In this document: positions 1-48,869 of the stretch, piece by piece
Layout: each line of letters starts with the position of its first letter
Position numbering within the stretch: position 1 is the stretch's first letter
Assembly: GCA_964023205.1 (NCBI GenBank)
Contig: OZ026835.1
Location: forward strand, 22,209,817 to 22,273,816
DNA from: Lutraria lutraria
Lineage: Eukaryota > Mollusca > Bivalvia > Venerida > Mactridae
DNA: 64,000 nt
Reading direction: 5' to 3'
Notes under the pieces: model-generated
Told to the model about the DNA's origin: nothing
Databases searched by the model: none
Seen by the model: only the letters and a program-made list of their open reading frames with translations
Position numbers and translations under genes: made by a program

Positions 1-513
1 AGAAGGTTACATATTGTTATATACATAACAATTTTCTTCAGGTTAGAGTAATGGGCTGGTTACCAGGATGTCAGTTAAAGTTTATTTAAGTAACTTAAGC
101 GAGCATGATTAATAAAATAAATGCGGTTAAACTGTTTAGCAATAAACAGGAAAGAGAAAAGCTGATGTTCTTGTGTTAAAGCCCCATAAGCTTTTTGCTA
201 TAAACAATATATGCAAAAAACAAACAATTCCTGATATTATCCCAAGATAATTATTACCGACGAAACAAGCCATTTTTCTTCTAAAAACACTCATTTCGCT
301 GTGAATTTTGCTTTGTAAACTTGAAATATATAGAGCATGTGACGTCATTTCTCACCTGTGTATAAGACCCAGGTAAAATTGTCAGAGGAAATCCTGGGGA
401 AAATATCTGCATGTACTCATACACAACATAAATATCTTTCAAGTCATGAAAATGACCAAAACGATGATGAATTAAGAAAGTTCCAGTTTTGTTAGATAAT
501 TATAGCCCCTTAC
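1..513 (-). other. MAN1A intron 9, partial
   Basis: Noncoding, AT-rich. I see no exon and no clear repeat here. Confidence 0.6.
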
Positions 514-36841
<36,328 letters not shown>

Positions 36842-37412
36842 GCTTAAATTAAAAGTCACTGAAAGTTTTCTAAATTTACGTGTCAACACTAATCTCTGTC
36901 AACTACGAGACGCTTTCATGTCTACCTATGAAATAATTAATTCAATATCGTCAAGCGTTTGGATGACATGGTACATGTTTTCCGCTTCCGCCTTGGGTTA
37001 TGTGTAGGCAAGACACCACTAAAATGAAAATTGGAGTCTTCTAGTCCCCGTTGTCGGACTGTTCAAAGACATAATTATAATTATATAGGCTGTTTCACTG
37101 AATACCGTTTCACTTACCGGACTCTTATAAGAAATTAAATAATATCACAGAAAGGGGGCAGTATATTCATGACCATACGACATTAAATACTAATTTATTC
37201 TTCTATTGAAAACTGGGGATACTATAAATATCGTGTTAATTGGTGGTAACACCAGGTATAGTTGTATAACAACTACCCGGTAACACTGAATATCGAAAAC
37301 AACATTTTACCGAAAACAACTTCAGATTACAATGCAAAAGCAACATAATAATATATATATTGTTTTATTAATGATATTGTACATAACAGGAGGAATAAAA
37401 TAATGTACTCAA

Positions 37413-37482
37413 GACGGGCTGGTCCGAACCCGCGACCTCCTGCTTGTAAGTCAGATGCTCTCCCAACTGAGCTAATCGGGCC
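37413..37482 (-). repeat. tRNA-like sequence (Val-UAC-like anticodon loop), degenerate
   Basis: On the minus strand it reads GGCCCGATTAGCTCAGTTGG with a good D arm, a loop CTTACAA giving a UAC anticodon, and GCGGGTTCGGAC in place of the T loop. The T stem and the 3' acceptor side (AGCCCGTC) do not pair properly, so it is best called a tRNA pseudogene or tRNA-derived repeat. Confidence 0.5.
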
Positions 37483-38587
37483 GTTAATTAATGTGATACA
37501 AATACTATGGATACGTACCATCGATACTGCTGTACAATATGATGACTATTTTGATAAATAAGTATACTATAGTTGTCCGTTATTGATCAATGCAATTTAC
37601 AAGATGATCTTTCATAGGACTAATGATGAAACGCACACGGGTTATATCTAAATCAAAATTATTTACGACAACCTCGCATAATTTGCGAACACACCGCAGT
37701 TTGAATTATTACTTTTGCTTTTGCACCTGAAAATTATTAGGATTATAACAGGAAATTTGGAAAATATTAGTGTTCATGCAATGATCGACTTCTTTTCAAA
37801 CTAATAATTAAGTTAACGTGGTAATTTTGTTCTTGTTGAAAGGTAACTACCCAATGATGGTTCCTAATACATGTACAATGCTCAAGTTTTTGGCCATTTG
37901 TTTTGTTTTCATAAAAATGAGGAGCAAATTAAAGATATCGAGAGTGTCTTGTAATCAATTAATGTTGCACTTTTCCTATAAAAGTGTATGCACAGTGTTT
38001 ATTTCTTTATCAGTATACTATAATTACCTCAGATGTAAATGAATGTTATCATAATTTTTTAACTACATTTTCTATAACAACATTCAACATTTGTCCAACT
38101 TCCCGTTTTAAACAGGTAAACAATTATCTCTTATTCGAAATTTGATCACATATCCTTTAAGACATTTTGTGATCAAATCAACACCTCTTCAAAAAGTCCG
38201 ACTGAATGAGTTTTAAATCACATTTACTTAATTATTACAATGGTAGTACACTACATACGTAATCGTACATCCACTAAAAATATTGATAATCCCCGGACCT
38301 TCTATCAGTAAACATCATCTCTCGACTCACAGGTAAAGCGCCTTATTTTTGTATGAAATCATATAAGTAATTTAGAATGATGGATTTACCACTGTACGCT
38401 ATGAAATGTTGTGGAGAAAGTTTGTAGTTTGAATCTTTGACAAAGGCATGAAAACGGGATAAAGTTTTTTATGCATTTGTGTGGCAAATCTCCGGATGGG
38501 ACCTTTCAGAAAAAATACTTATTTCCGTGTTCACGCCTATACCAAGGACTGTTCTTACTTTGAGTTACAATAGCCATTTCTTGGTGC

Positions 38588-38898
38588 GCTCCGGCTAGCT
38601 CAGTGGTTAGAGCTTTGTCTACTGATGGAGAGGTTGTGAGTTCGATCCCCGGACGGAGCTCATACTGCCATGACAAATTTGACTGAAGATATTATACATC
38701 CTATGTTAAATTGTCCTCCACCTCTGAATTATGTGGGGTAGCTTGGCAGAAGCTAGCGGATAAAATGTGGTTAGTACCGGTTATAAGGCCTAATTAAATG
38801 ATCGAAGTCCAGGAAAGCTGGTAAGGATAACTGCCCGCGACAATATAAATGAAATAATGTTGAAAATGGCGTAAAACCCGATGAAACAAACAAATACA
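38588..38898 (+). mobile_element. tRNA-derived SINE, family C
   Basis: The head GCTCCGGCTAGCTCAGTGGT has a matching acceptor (ACGGAGC, 6 of 7 pairs) and a B box GAGTTCGATCCCC, but the anticodon and T stems are poor. The body ends GAAAATGGCGTAAAACCCGA plus AAAC repeats, the same type of tail as family A, so the two families probably share a mobilising LINE. Confidence 0.75.
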
Positions 38899-40146
38899 TG
38901 GTGTGCTGTATCATTTTCCTTTACTTTTACGAGTTCTTATAATAAAAACGCATTGTGTTCTCTAACATGTATTTGTTTGATCTTGACACGATTTTTTGTA
39001 TAATGTTCTGATGAACACATGTTAAAATTCAAAATAAAATACAGTCCTGTTCTGTTTAAAAATTCCATTAAAACGATGTACAATGTATAAAGGTTAAAAT
39101 AATTGATGAATTCAACGTTTATGATATCAGAGGAAGGTGACGTTATCTCTTCATTGTACACATATGTCGGACAAGCTCGTTAATTATAATATAACCCAAT
39201 CATCACATTATCATCGTTATGTACATATCAAAATATAGGTTTGCGTCTTGACTTGCAAATATGTACTCAGTATGCAAAATAATATTTTTCTGTTTATAAT
39301 AGCGGTTCTTAAATATTATTAAACCAATTGTTCATAATTTGATATCTTTTTTCTTGACAATAATTATACAATTTTATAATGTTTGAGATTCTCTAAATTA
39401 CCGTTCATGAATACGTTTTGTAGTCTTAATGTGTAAATGTCCTTAATCATATAGAATTTAGTTGTACATAATGTGTCTATGTTTAAGAGCAAGTGCGCTG
39501 CCAGTAAAGTCTTTGATAATACACTCTCCAAAATTGTTAGTAATATAGTGTAAATATACGTGTTTAAAAATTCCATTGATTCCAATGTAGTTAAAATTCA
39601 TCACTTATGAAAAATATTCCTTTCGCCACCAAACAGCGAAAGGAACAATTATCTAATTTGTTTAAAAAAAATGTCCACATTCGTGCAGATAACTATATAT
39701 CTTTTAGTAAGACTATGGTAGCTTCATAGGTAATAAATTATACGTCTGAGTTCCTTTCGCCTATTGAAAGTTTGACGTAAGGAACTAGTGTTAATATTTA
39801 TATCGTGAATATAATTATATATCTGTCGTTATTCTTCAGTTATAATATTAAAATAAATATGTGAAATGATGTGCTGTTATTGATTTACAGAATACTCATC
39901 GTTGGTTTACATTAATTTTAAATTTCTTTGCACTACAATGGAGCCATACAGTAGCAGAATGAAACTTTGCAAATAACATGCAATCATCAAGATTGGACTG
40001 ACTGTCTCTCTCCTGCTAGAGCATCGGTTATACATGTATTATAGCTAAAAAAGCAAATAAGGAATAATAAACCAACCAAAATTTATCAAAGAAAATACAA
40101 TATCAATGTTAAGTTGAATATGAAAAAGGCCCTGTTTAGTTTTATC

Positions 40147-40206
40147 AAGGACTTATATACATACAAGGACTTATATACATACATGTATGTATGTATATAA
40201 GTCCTT
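40147..40206. repeat. Palindrome made of foldback ends
   Basis: AAGGACTTATATACATACA occurs twice, the second time followed directly by its own complement TGTATGTATATAAGTCCTT. The same word forms the ends of the 28623-29127 element, so this looks like a collapsed or internally deleted copy. Confidence 0.8.
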
Positions 40207-40207
40207 G

Positions 40208-40437
40208 GTTTTTATTTAAGTTTTACGCCCCTTTTTAACAGTCATATGAGGCGGACAGCTCTCCTAACTTGCTCCTCGGATGAACCCGTAATAAATTACA
40301 ATCCACCGTAAGTAACTGCCTATTTTCTCATAAAGAGACATGTTCGGTAGCTGGGCTCGAACCCACGACCCTCTATCAGTGAGAGGTAACAGTTGTTTGA
40401 AGTAAGTGAACTTGGCCACTCGACCACGGAATCGGGT
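40208..40437 (-). mobile_element. tRNA-derived SINE, family A
   Basis: Inverted copy: AAGTTTTACGCCCCTTTTTA at the left, GTAGCTGGGCTCGAACCC (B-box complement) toward the right. It abuts the 40147-40206 palindrome. Confidence 0.75.
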
Positions 40438-42298
40438 CACACTGCCTAGAAAAGGTATTATTTATTTGTCAAAATAAGAAAATGGTATTTTAATTAGTCT
40501 CGTGAAAGTAAACGAACTTGCAGTTAATTTTTTTAATAAGCGCTGCTAACTTTGAAGTAATTACACTGCCCCCCCCCCCCCCCATGAAAGCCCAAAAACA
40601 AACTGTACAAACGTTTCCAATTTTGAAAATGTTAACGTGTACCCATGAAAGTCAGATCAGATTCTCCCCATAGCCAATTACTGGCCTGGGTTGCTCTATC
40701 CAATTAAACTATCTGACGGTAGAATTATAGGTAAACTGCAATTATGTAGTTAATTAGATTTATTAAAAAGTGAGGAGATTATTAAAGACAAATGTTTTAT
40801 ACATTTAATTGTATTTGTTAAACGATGATTATTTCAGAATCCCACTACCGTGAAAGCTGTGTTCCTTTTTGTGTATTAAATTGGTTCTCGAACTAAATAT
40901 CAAAATGGACAACATACATGATGAAAATGTGTGGTATTTATTTTGCAGTTCTTATGTACCTGTTTCATAGACAGAATACCGACCAAATGCGCCAATTAAT
41001 GAGTTTATGAGTAATCAAAGCGTGTTTATGCATAATTAACGCAAACTATCTATCTATATATTCAAATGAACATCATGCATATAGCGAATAACATAATTGA
41101 CCAAGTATACAGCCAAAGTATTGATTTGTTGGGTTTCAAGAACAGACTATTTATTTCGTCTTATACATAGTATATACATCGACAAATTACATATATATAT
41201 TTTTTTAATATAATGCTACAAATGTCACACTTGTTAAGAGGTGGTTTATCAAATGTACATTTAGTACACAAATAATTAAATGCTGTATCATTGGCACTCA
41301 ATCTAGAATAATATTAGTTATATACGACTAGACAATGACTGTGAGTCCAGGCTCCACATGAATAACAGTCAACAGTTTAGAACGGGAGGTAACTTCTTTG
41401 TCACATACACAGCATGGATACTTGGGTTGTCTCCTAGTCTACATTTATGAGACGTACGAGCAATCCGTTCATGATTTTGCTATTTCATCTATTGATGAAG
41501 ACTGAATATTAATTATTTGAGCTGAACATTACATAAACAAACCGCGGAAGCGAATCTGTTAGCATATTTCAGGAATAAATTACGATTTCTATTTAAATGC
41601 AAAATTAGACTTATGAAGAACAGAAATAACAGAACTTTTATTAGAGACTTGTGCAATGTACATCAACAAAACAAAACAAATATACAATACAAATACAGCA
41701 AATGTCATGTGATAGGTTGATAAGGCATTATGAATGAGAAATTAAGTTTAACAATATATAATAGTAATCTATTTTAGTGCACGTACATTGTGCTAAGAGG
41801 GTGAACATAATCAATTAAGAGTAGTTAACATGGAATTTCTAACAGATAAAGCTTGTTTTATAAATCTAGCTGTATTTAGTAAAACAGTTTTATTTTGAGT
41901 ATTTAGTAATTCAAGAAATTTAGATGGTATTTTATAATAATAATTAGGTATAAAGTTTATCCTTAAGTCTTTGAATATAGGGCAAATACATATGAAATGG
42001 AACTCGTCTTCATTGACATTTTTGCGGCATAGTAAACAAAAACGTTGATTTCTTTCGATTTTATTTCTGTTATAACGACCTGTTTGTATTCGTAGAGGAT
42101 GTTCAGAAAATCTAAGCTTAGTAAAAAAACAAATTTAATTATTGGGCAAAATGTCAAGATAACTTTCATACTGGAATATTGTTTTAATCACGGTGTTTAT
42201 AGTTTCGAAATGAAAAAATTAACGTCTTACAAAAAAAGTTAATATCGCGCACTCTTTTTGCATTGGATTGAATACCAATTGAATATTCAATACCGACT

Positions 42299-43268
42299 GC
42301 GTGTATCGCATTTGCATTTGGCATTTACAAAATGATTTTAAATATAAAATAGCATATTTATCAATTTGATTATAGAGAATTGAATGGAATTAAAGAGCGT
42401 GGACATAGAATATCAATAACGAATTTGTTTGCATTAAAATCGTCCAAATGGTCAATATTTAGGTTGGAAATGTATGTCACAACGACATTTATTGCGATTC
42501 CCATGTACCTGTGCATAATATTATACTGGATGCTTATTTGTACAAAAACGTGTAGAATTATTGTAATCAATAATAACTATGAATATCATACATTAATATG
42601 CGTGTATTCGTCTAATTGGCATGTTTACTTTAGGAAATGGTGAATATTTAGGTCGGAAATTCATGGCTCATCGGCCGTGGGGTTTGATTATATTTTTCCA
42701 CATCAATGTATTGAAAAAATGCCCTAATTAATGAACTTATATGATGTGAATAAATTTTAACAATCAGCTTATCATGTTTTAATTGTTACGTATGATTTCA
42801 TGCAAATATTGACCAGATACATTGATATTTGAACGAGACTTAATAAGTAAACAAACCAGAGCCTGTATTTCAATAGTGTATGATTAGCATAATTAATATG
42901 ACAATTCCGCGTGTATTTCATTATTGTTTAATTATTAATTACGAATATTGATTAACTGATATGAACGGAATATTTCGCACGCAGCGCGTGCATATTTTTA
43001 TATTTATTTGACGCATCAGATTTGATGCAAAATGGCCTGATATATTAATATTTGAACGGGACTTGATAAAGTAAACAAACTAGCGTGTATTTCAACCGTG
43101 TAAGACTGGCATACTTGATATAACGATCCAGCGTGTATTTCATTTGTCTTTGATTATTAATTATGAATATTAATCAACATATTTTAAGGGAACATCAAGT
43201 ATACAACCCGCGCGCAATTGATTTTATTTGACTCATTAGTGTTTGATCATAAATTATGAATACACACA
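42299..43268. repeat. Tandem duplication, unit 1 (970 bp)
   Basis: GCGTGTATCGCATTTGCATT at 42299 recurs as GCGTGTATCGGATTTGCATT at 43269, and the two units align for the whole length with small indels. Inside, GAACGAGACTTAATAAG at 42831 and GAACGGGACTTGATAAAG at 43036 show an older subrepeat. Unit 1 keeps an uninterrupted TTGATATTTGAACGAGAC at 42822-42839. The short open frames here recur in both units and are not conserved in length. Confidence 0.85.
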
Positions 43269-43789
43269 GCGTGTATCGGATTTGCATTTGGTATTTTCAA
43301 AATGCATATTTATCAATTTGATTATGGAGAATTGAATGTAATTAAAGAGCGACGGCATAGAATATCAATAACGAATTTGGTTGCATTAAAATCGTTCAAA
43401 GGTCAATATTTAGGTTGGAAATGTACCTGTGCATGATATTATATGCTTATTTGTACAAAAACGTGTAGAATTATTATAATCAATTATAACTATGAAAAGC
43501 ATACATTAATATGGGTGTGTTCATCTAATTGGCATGTTTACTTTAGGAAATATGGTGAATATCTAGGTAGGAAATTCATGGCTCATCGGCCGTGGGGTTT
43601 GACTATATTTTTCCACGTCAATGTATTGAAAAATAAACCTAATTAATGAACTTATATGATGGGAATAAATTTTAATAACAAGCTTATCATGTCTTTAATT
43701 GTTGCGTATGATTTCATGCACTGAAAAATGGCCAGATATGTTGATATTCACTGCTCGAAAAAACGCGTTTACGGAAGTTTAGTGAAAAA

Positions 43790-46380
43790 TTATATTTCTA
43801 TAAACTTCACGTTTAAAATTTACTTAGAATATAATGACAATTAAACTCCAAATTTACATTTCTTCGTTTATTTGAAATTTACTTAGCGTTTAATGAAGAA
43901 TTAAATTCGTGTAAACATCATGTTTAAAATTTACTTAGAATATAATGACACTTAAACTCCAAATTTACATTTCTTCGTTTATTTGAAATTTACTTAGCGT
44001 TTAATGAAGAATTAAATTCGTGTAAACATCATGTTTAAAATTTACTTAGAATATAATGACACTTAAACTCCAAATTTACATTTCTTCGTTTATTTGAAAT
44101 TTACTTAGCGTTTAATGAAGAATTAAATTCGTGTAAACATCATGTTTAAAATTTACTTAGAATATAATGACACTTAAACTCCAAATTTACATTTCTTCGT
44201 TTATTTGAAATTTACTTAGCGTTTAATGAAGAATTAAATTCGTGTAAACATCATGTTTAAAATTTACTTAGAATATAATGACACTTAAACTCCAAATTTA
44301 CATTTCTGCGTTTATTTGAAATTTACTTAGCGTTTAATGAAGAATTAAATTCGTGTAAACATCATGTTTAAAATTTACTTAGAATATAATGACACTTAAA
44401 CTTCAAATTTACATTTCTTCGTTTATTTGAAATTTACTTAGCGTTTAATGAAGAATTAAATTCGTGTAAACATCATGTTTAAAATTTACTTAGAATATAA
44501 TGACACTTAAACTCCAAATTTACATTTCTGCGTTTATTTGAAATTTACTTAGCGTTTAATGAAGAATTAAATTCGTGTAAACATCATGTTTAAAATTTAC
44601 TTAGAATATAATGACACTTAAACTTCAAATTTACATTTCTTCATTCATTTGAAATTTACTAGCGTTTAATGAAGAACTAAATTCGTGTAAACATCACGTT
44701 TAAAACTTACTTAGAATATAATGACAATTAAATTTCAAATTTACATTTCTTCATTTATTTGAAATTTACTAGCGTTTAATGAAGAATTAAATTCGTGTAA
44801 ACATCACGTTTAAAACTTACTTAGAATATAATGACAATTAAATTTCAAATTTACATTTTTCTGTTGATTTGAAATTTACTAGCGTTTAATATGAAGAATT
44901 AAATTCGTGTAAACATCACATTTAAATCTTACTTAAGAATATAATGACACTTAAACTCCAAATTTACATTTCTTCGTTTATTTGAAATTTACTTAGCGTT
45001 TAATGAAGAATTAAATTCGTGTAAACATCATGTTTAAAATTTACTTAGAATATAATGACACTTAAACTCCAAATTTACATTTCTTCGTTTATTTGAAATT
45101 TACTTAGCGTTTAATGAAGAATTAAATTCGTGTAAACATCATGTTTAAAATTTACTTAGAATATAATGACACTTAAACTCCAAATTTACATTTCTTCGTT
45201 TATTTGAAATTTACTTAGCGTTTAATGAAGAATTAAATTCGTGTAAACATCATGTTTAAAATTTACTTAGAATATAATGACACTTAAACTCCAAATTTAC
45301 ATTTCTTCGTTTATTTGAAATTTACTTAGCGTTTAATGAAGAATTAAATTCGTGTAAACATCATGTTTAAAATTTACTTAGAATATAATGACACTTAAAC
45401 TCCAAATTTACATTTCTGCGTTTATTTGAAATTTACTTAGCGTTTAATGAAGAATTAAATTCGTGTAAACATCATGTTTAAAATTTACTTAGAATATAAT
45501 GACACTTAAACTTCAAATTTACATTTCTTCGTTTATTTGAAATTTACTTAGCGTTTAATGAAGAATTAAATTCGTGTAAACATCATGTTTAAAATTTACT
45601 TAGAATATAATGACACTTAAACTTCAAATTTACATTTCTTCATTCATTTGAAATTTACTAGCGTTTAATGAAGAACTAAATTCGTGTAAACATCACGTTT
45701 AAAACTTACTTAGAATATAATGACAATTAAATTTCAAATTTACATTTCTTCATTTATTTGAAATTTACTAGCGTTTAATGAAGAATTAAATTCGTGTAAA
45801 CATCACGTTTAAAACTTACTTAGAATATAATGACAATTAAATTTCAAATTTACATTTTTCTGTTGATTTGAAATTTACTAGCGTTTAATATGAAGAATTA
45901 AATTCGTGTAAACATCACATTTAAATCTTACTTAAGAATATAATGACACTTAAACTCCAAATTTACATTTCTTCGTTTATTTGAAATTTACTTAGCGTTT
46001 AATGAAGAATTAAATTCATGTAAACATCATGTTTAAAATTTACTTAAAATATAATGATACTTAAACTCCAAATTTACATTTCTGCGTTTATTTGAAATTT
46101 ACTTAGCGTTTAATGAAGAATTAAATTCGTGTAAACATCATGTTTAAAATTTACTTAGAATATAATGACACTTAAACTTCAAATTTACAATTCTTCATTC
46201 ATTTGAAATTTACAAGCGTTTAATGAAGAATTAAATTCGTGTAAACATCACGTTTAAAACTTACTTAGAATCTAATGACACTTAAATTTCAAATTTACAT
46301 TTTTCTGTTGATTTGAAATTTACTAGCGTTTAATGAAGACTAAATTTGTGGAAACTTCATAATTATATAATTTACGTAAA
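43790..46380. repeat. 111-bp tandem array, about 23 monomers, with 999-bp higher-order period
   Basis: Monomers run GAAGAATTAAATTCGTGTAA, CATCATGTTTAAAATTTAC, TTAGAATATAATGACACTTA, and so on; starts at 43921, 44032 and 44143 show the 111-bp step. Variant monomers (CTGTTGATTTG, TAATATGAAG, CACATTTAAATC) occur at 44861 and again at 45860, 999 bp apart, i.e. nine monomers. A third variant lies near 46305. Confidence 0.95.
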
Positions 46381-46469
46381 GTTTACTTGGACGTAAAGCT
46401 TGAGTTAATAATTTTACTTAAATTTGAAAATGAAGATATAACTTTGTTTTGACTCAGTATTTGTTGATA

Positions 46470-47750
46470 TGTAATGTTAATTAATATTAACCCTATCATT
46501 TTGGTACCGATTTTTGAAAATTATGCAATTACAACCGAAACGAGTACATTATTTTATTAGAAAATGAAATTGAGAGTTGAATACCTAGTGACAGTCAAGA
46601 GAATGATTTTGAAGATTGTGCATTATTTTGAATTTTGAATTGAGATATTTGAATGATGTTTATATAACGAAGGTTTTACATTATTTTCTATTATTCTAGA
46701 TAGTTACTTTTTTAGTTGTAGAGGGTCTGGGGTTGTGGCTAACTAGTACTACTGTTAGTCATGTTCCCCGTTTTCTGCTGTCCATTACTAGATGTATGCC
46801 ATGTTGTATAAAAGGTATAAATCCACCACAAACGCTGAAAATTTTACTATCTGAGGTTAACACATGCAGTAATAATTGTTTACACAACCTGTATTCATTT
46901 GCGCACTGCATCAGTGGTCAGTTTTACAGAGTGTCTAATTTTAGAACAGATTATCAACACAGGAGAGTACACAGGAGAGTGCCAACGGATTTAGATTAAA
47001 CTTTGTCTTGGAGTGATATGTTACTTTCAATGAAGAACTGATACATTCGTTAACTTTTTGACTTGCAAAATGGATGATTATTATTCTTCTGTGTATGGAA
47101 CTGATGTCTTCTGATGCAGAGTAAAATAGGTATACATCTTAATATGTTTATGTCTATTATGTTTAATATGTACTGTATACTTGATTTATATTGATAACCA
47201 CCTATGATTTTATACCTCTACACATACATACTGTACGACGAATATACAATTAAATCAGCTTTATCATATTGAACAGCATTTTTATTACAGCACTTTTTGC
47301 ATGAAACACAACATAGTCATATCATGCCTGGGCCATGGTAATACAAATGTATATAATATAGATCATACCTATGACAATGATGAGAAATGTCTATCAAGGC
47401 TTTTATATTTATATTATTTTTGTATATTTACAGCGACGGCGAGGAATGCATCATGATATTTAAAGCTTCTCAAGGAAATGGACAAAAAGGTCAAAGTCAG
47501 AAGGGATAGCGGCAGGAGCTCAAACGTAACCGATCGGCATCAACAGAAACTTCTAATCGAAAGATGGCGGAGGATTGCCGTCTTGGACTGTCAATCAGGA
47601 CAATTTTTTTTATGTTATTCAGGATAAGGAGTAATGTTATTCGATGTAATATTGATGAAAATAAAGCAATAACTTTGAAAAGTTTTGTATTTTATTGTAC
47701 GATACGAAATATCGTGCATTCTGTTTACTATATGTAATAAAGTGATTTAC
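46470..47750 (+). other. Non-repetitive island inside the CACTG element
   Basis: The only unique-looking sequence in the outer element. A TTG-initiated frame over 46733-46999 (first ATG within it at 46795-46800) contains CMPCCIKGINPPQTLK, which I do not recognise. A splice-acceptor-like TATATTTACAG precedes a more GC-rich stretch from 47434, and AATAAA lies at 47660-47665. It may be a relic or captured transcript; no function is assigned. Confidence 0.4.
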
Positions 47751-47756
47751 TGTACT

Positions 47757-48370
47757 GTGTGAAATTTACTGCAGATTTTCGTAAAGCTAAAACACGAAGT
47801 TTAATGAAATAATATGGGAATATAATGCATTATATACTGCACGTTTACATAAAGCTTAAACACGAAGTTTAATGAAATAAAATGTGAATATAATGCATTA
47901 TATTGCAAGTTTTCATAAAGCTTAAACACGAAGTTTAATGAAATAAAATGTGAATATAATGCATTATATTGCAAGTTTTCATAAAGCTTAAACACGAAGT
48001 TTAATGAAATAAAATGTGAATATACTGCATTATATTGCAAGTTTACATGAATCTTAAACACGAAGTTTAATGAAATAAAATGGGAATATATTGCATTATA
48101 TTGCAAGTTTACATGAATCTTAAACACAAAGTTTAATGAAATAAAATGGGAATATACTGCATTATATTGCAAGTTTACATGAATCTTAAACATGAAGTTT
48201 AATGAAATAAAATGGGAATATACTGCATTATATTGCAAGTTTACATGAATCTTAAACGCGAAGTTTAATGAAATAAAATGGGAATATACGGCATTATATT
48301 GCAAGTTTACATAAATCTTAAACGCGAAGTTTAATGAAATAAAATGGGAATATACTGCATTATAAACATC
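47757..48370. repeat. 66-bp tandem array, about 9 monomers
   Basis: The unit with ACGAAGTTTAATGAAATAAA and TGCATTATATTGCAAGTTT steps by 66 bp (47861, 47927, 47993). As 66 is 22 codons, the minus strand stays open for 167 codons with a repeated 22-residue unit; this is a by-product of the period and not a gene. The GTTTAATGAA word is shared with the 111-bp array. Confidence 0.93.
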
Positions 48371-48869
48371 GAGTTTAACTACATTTAATATTAGTTTACG
48401 GGCGAAGGAAATTCCATGTTTACATCAAGTTTACGATGAACTTAAACTCCTGTAAACTCCGGAGTTTACGTCCTTGTAAACTTAAAGTAAACGCCATGTA
48501 AACTTCAAGTTTAATTACCAACTTAAATTCGAATAAACGTCATTAAACACTACATATAATCAGGGATGCTATATTACAGGGATACGCAACGGACGGAAAT
48601 TGGCTGAAAAACAGTGCCTAGGGATATTCGCGCGAGAGCGCATGCGCACGCATTTACCGTTAATGTCGGTATCTAGCAGATAAAATATGGGTCAAATATT
48701 CTCTTCAATCGGCTTAAATAAATGCTGTTTTTGCATAGAGTTTTTTATATATTGATCTTAAAGTGTTAAATATTTTACAGATGTTGTAATTTTGTTTCTA
48801 AATATTAGTGGTTCTAAAGATTTCCAAGTTTTTGTGACCGTTCGAAAATAAAACTGTCGTGATAATTTG

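Larger units (their letters stand above)
36842..42298. other. Intergenic DNA upstream of MAN1A
   Basis: Contains the MAN1A promoter region (no TATA box or other element I can support), the tRNA-like sequence at 37413, the SINEs at 38588 and 40208, and a block near 41435-41496 (ACGAGCAATCCGTTCATGAT) that also occurs at 35376-35436. No coding exon recognised. Confidence 0.55.

Noticed and set aside
37413..37482. Functional tRNA-Val gene
   Set aside because: T stem and acceptor stem do not pair; kept only as a tRNA-like repeat.
37327..37521. Minus-strand frame containing GPISSVGRASDLQAGGRG
   Set aside because: This is the usual false translation of tRNA-like DNA; the tRNA-like sequence at 37413-37482 explains it.
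43790..46380. CRISPR-like array
   Set aside because: Monomers are contiguous and similar over their full length, with no distinct spacers, and the DNA is animal.
46733..46999. 88-codon frame as a real gene
   Set aside because: Begins with TTG, the first ATG is well inside, and no domain is recognisable; described only as part of the island.
47801..48304. 167-codon minus-strand open frame with a 22-residue repeat
   Set aside because: It is the 66-bp tandem array read in frame; a period divisible by three with no stop per unit explains it. No start context or neighbour supports a gene.
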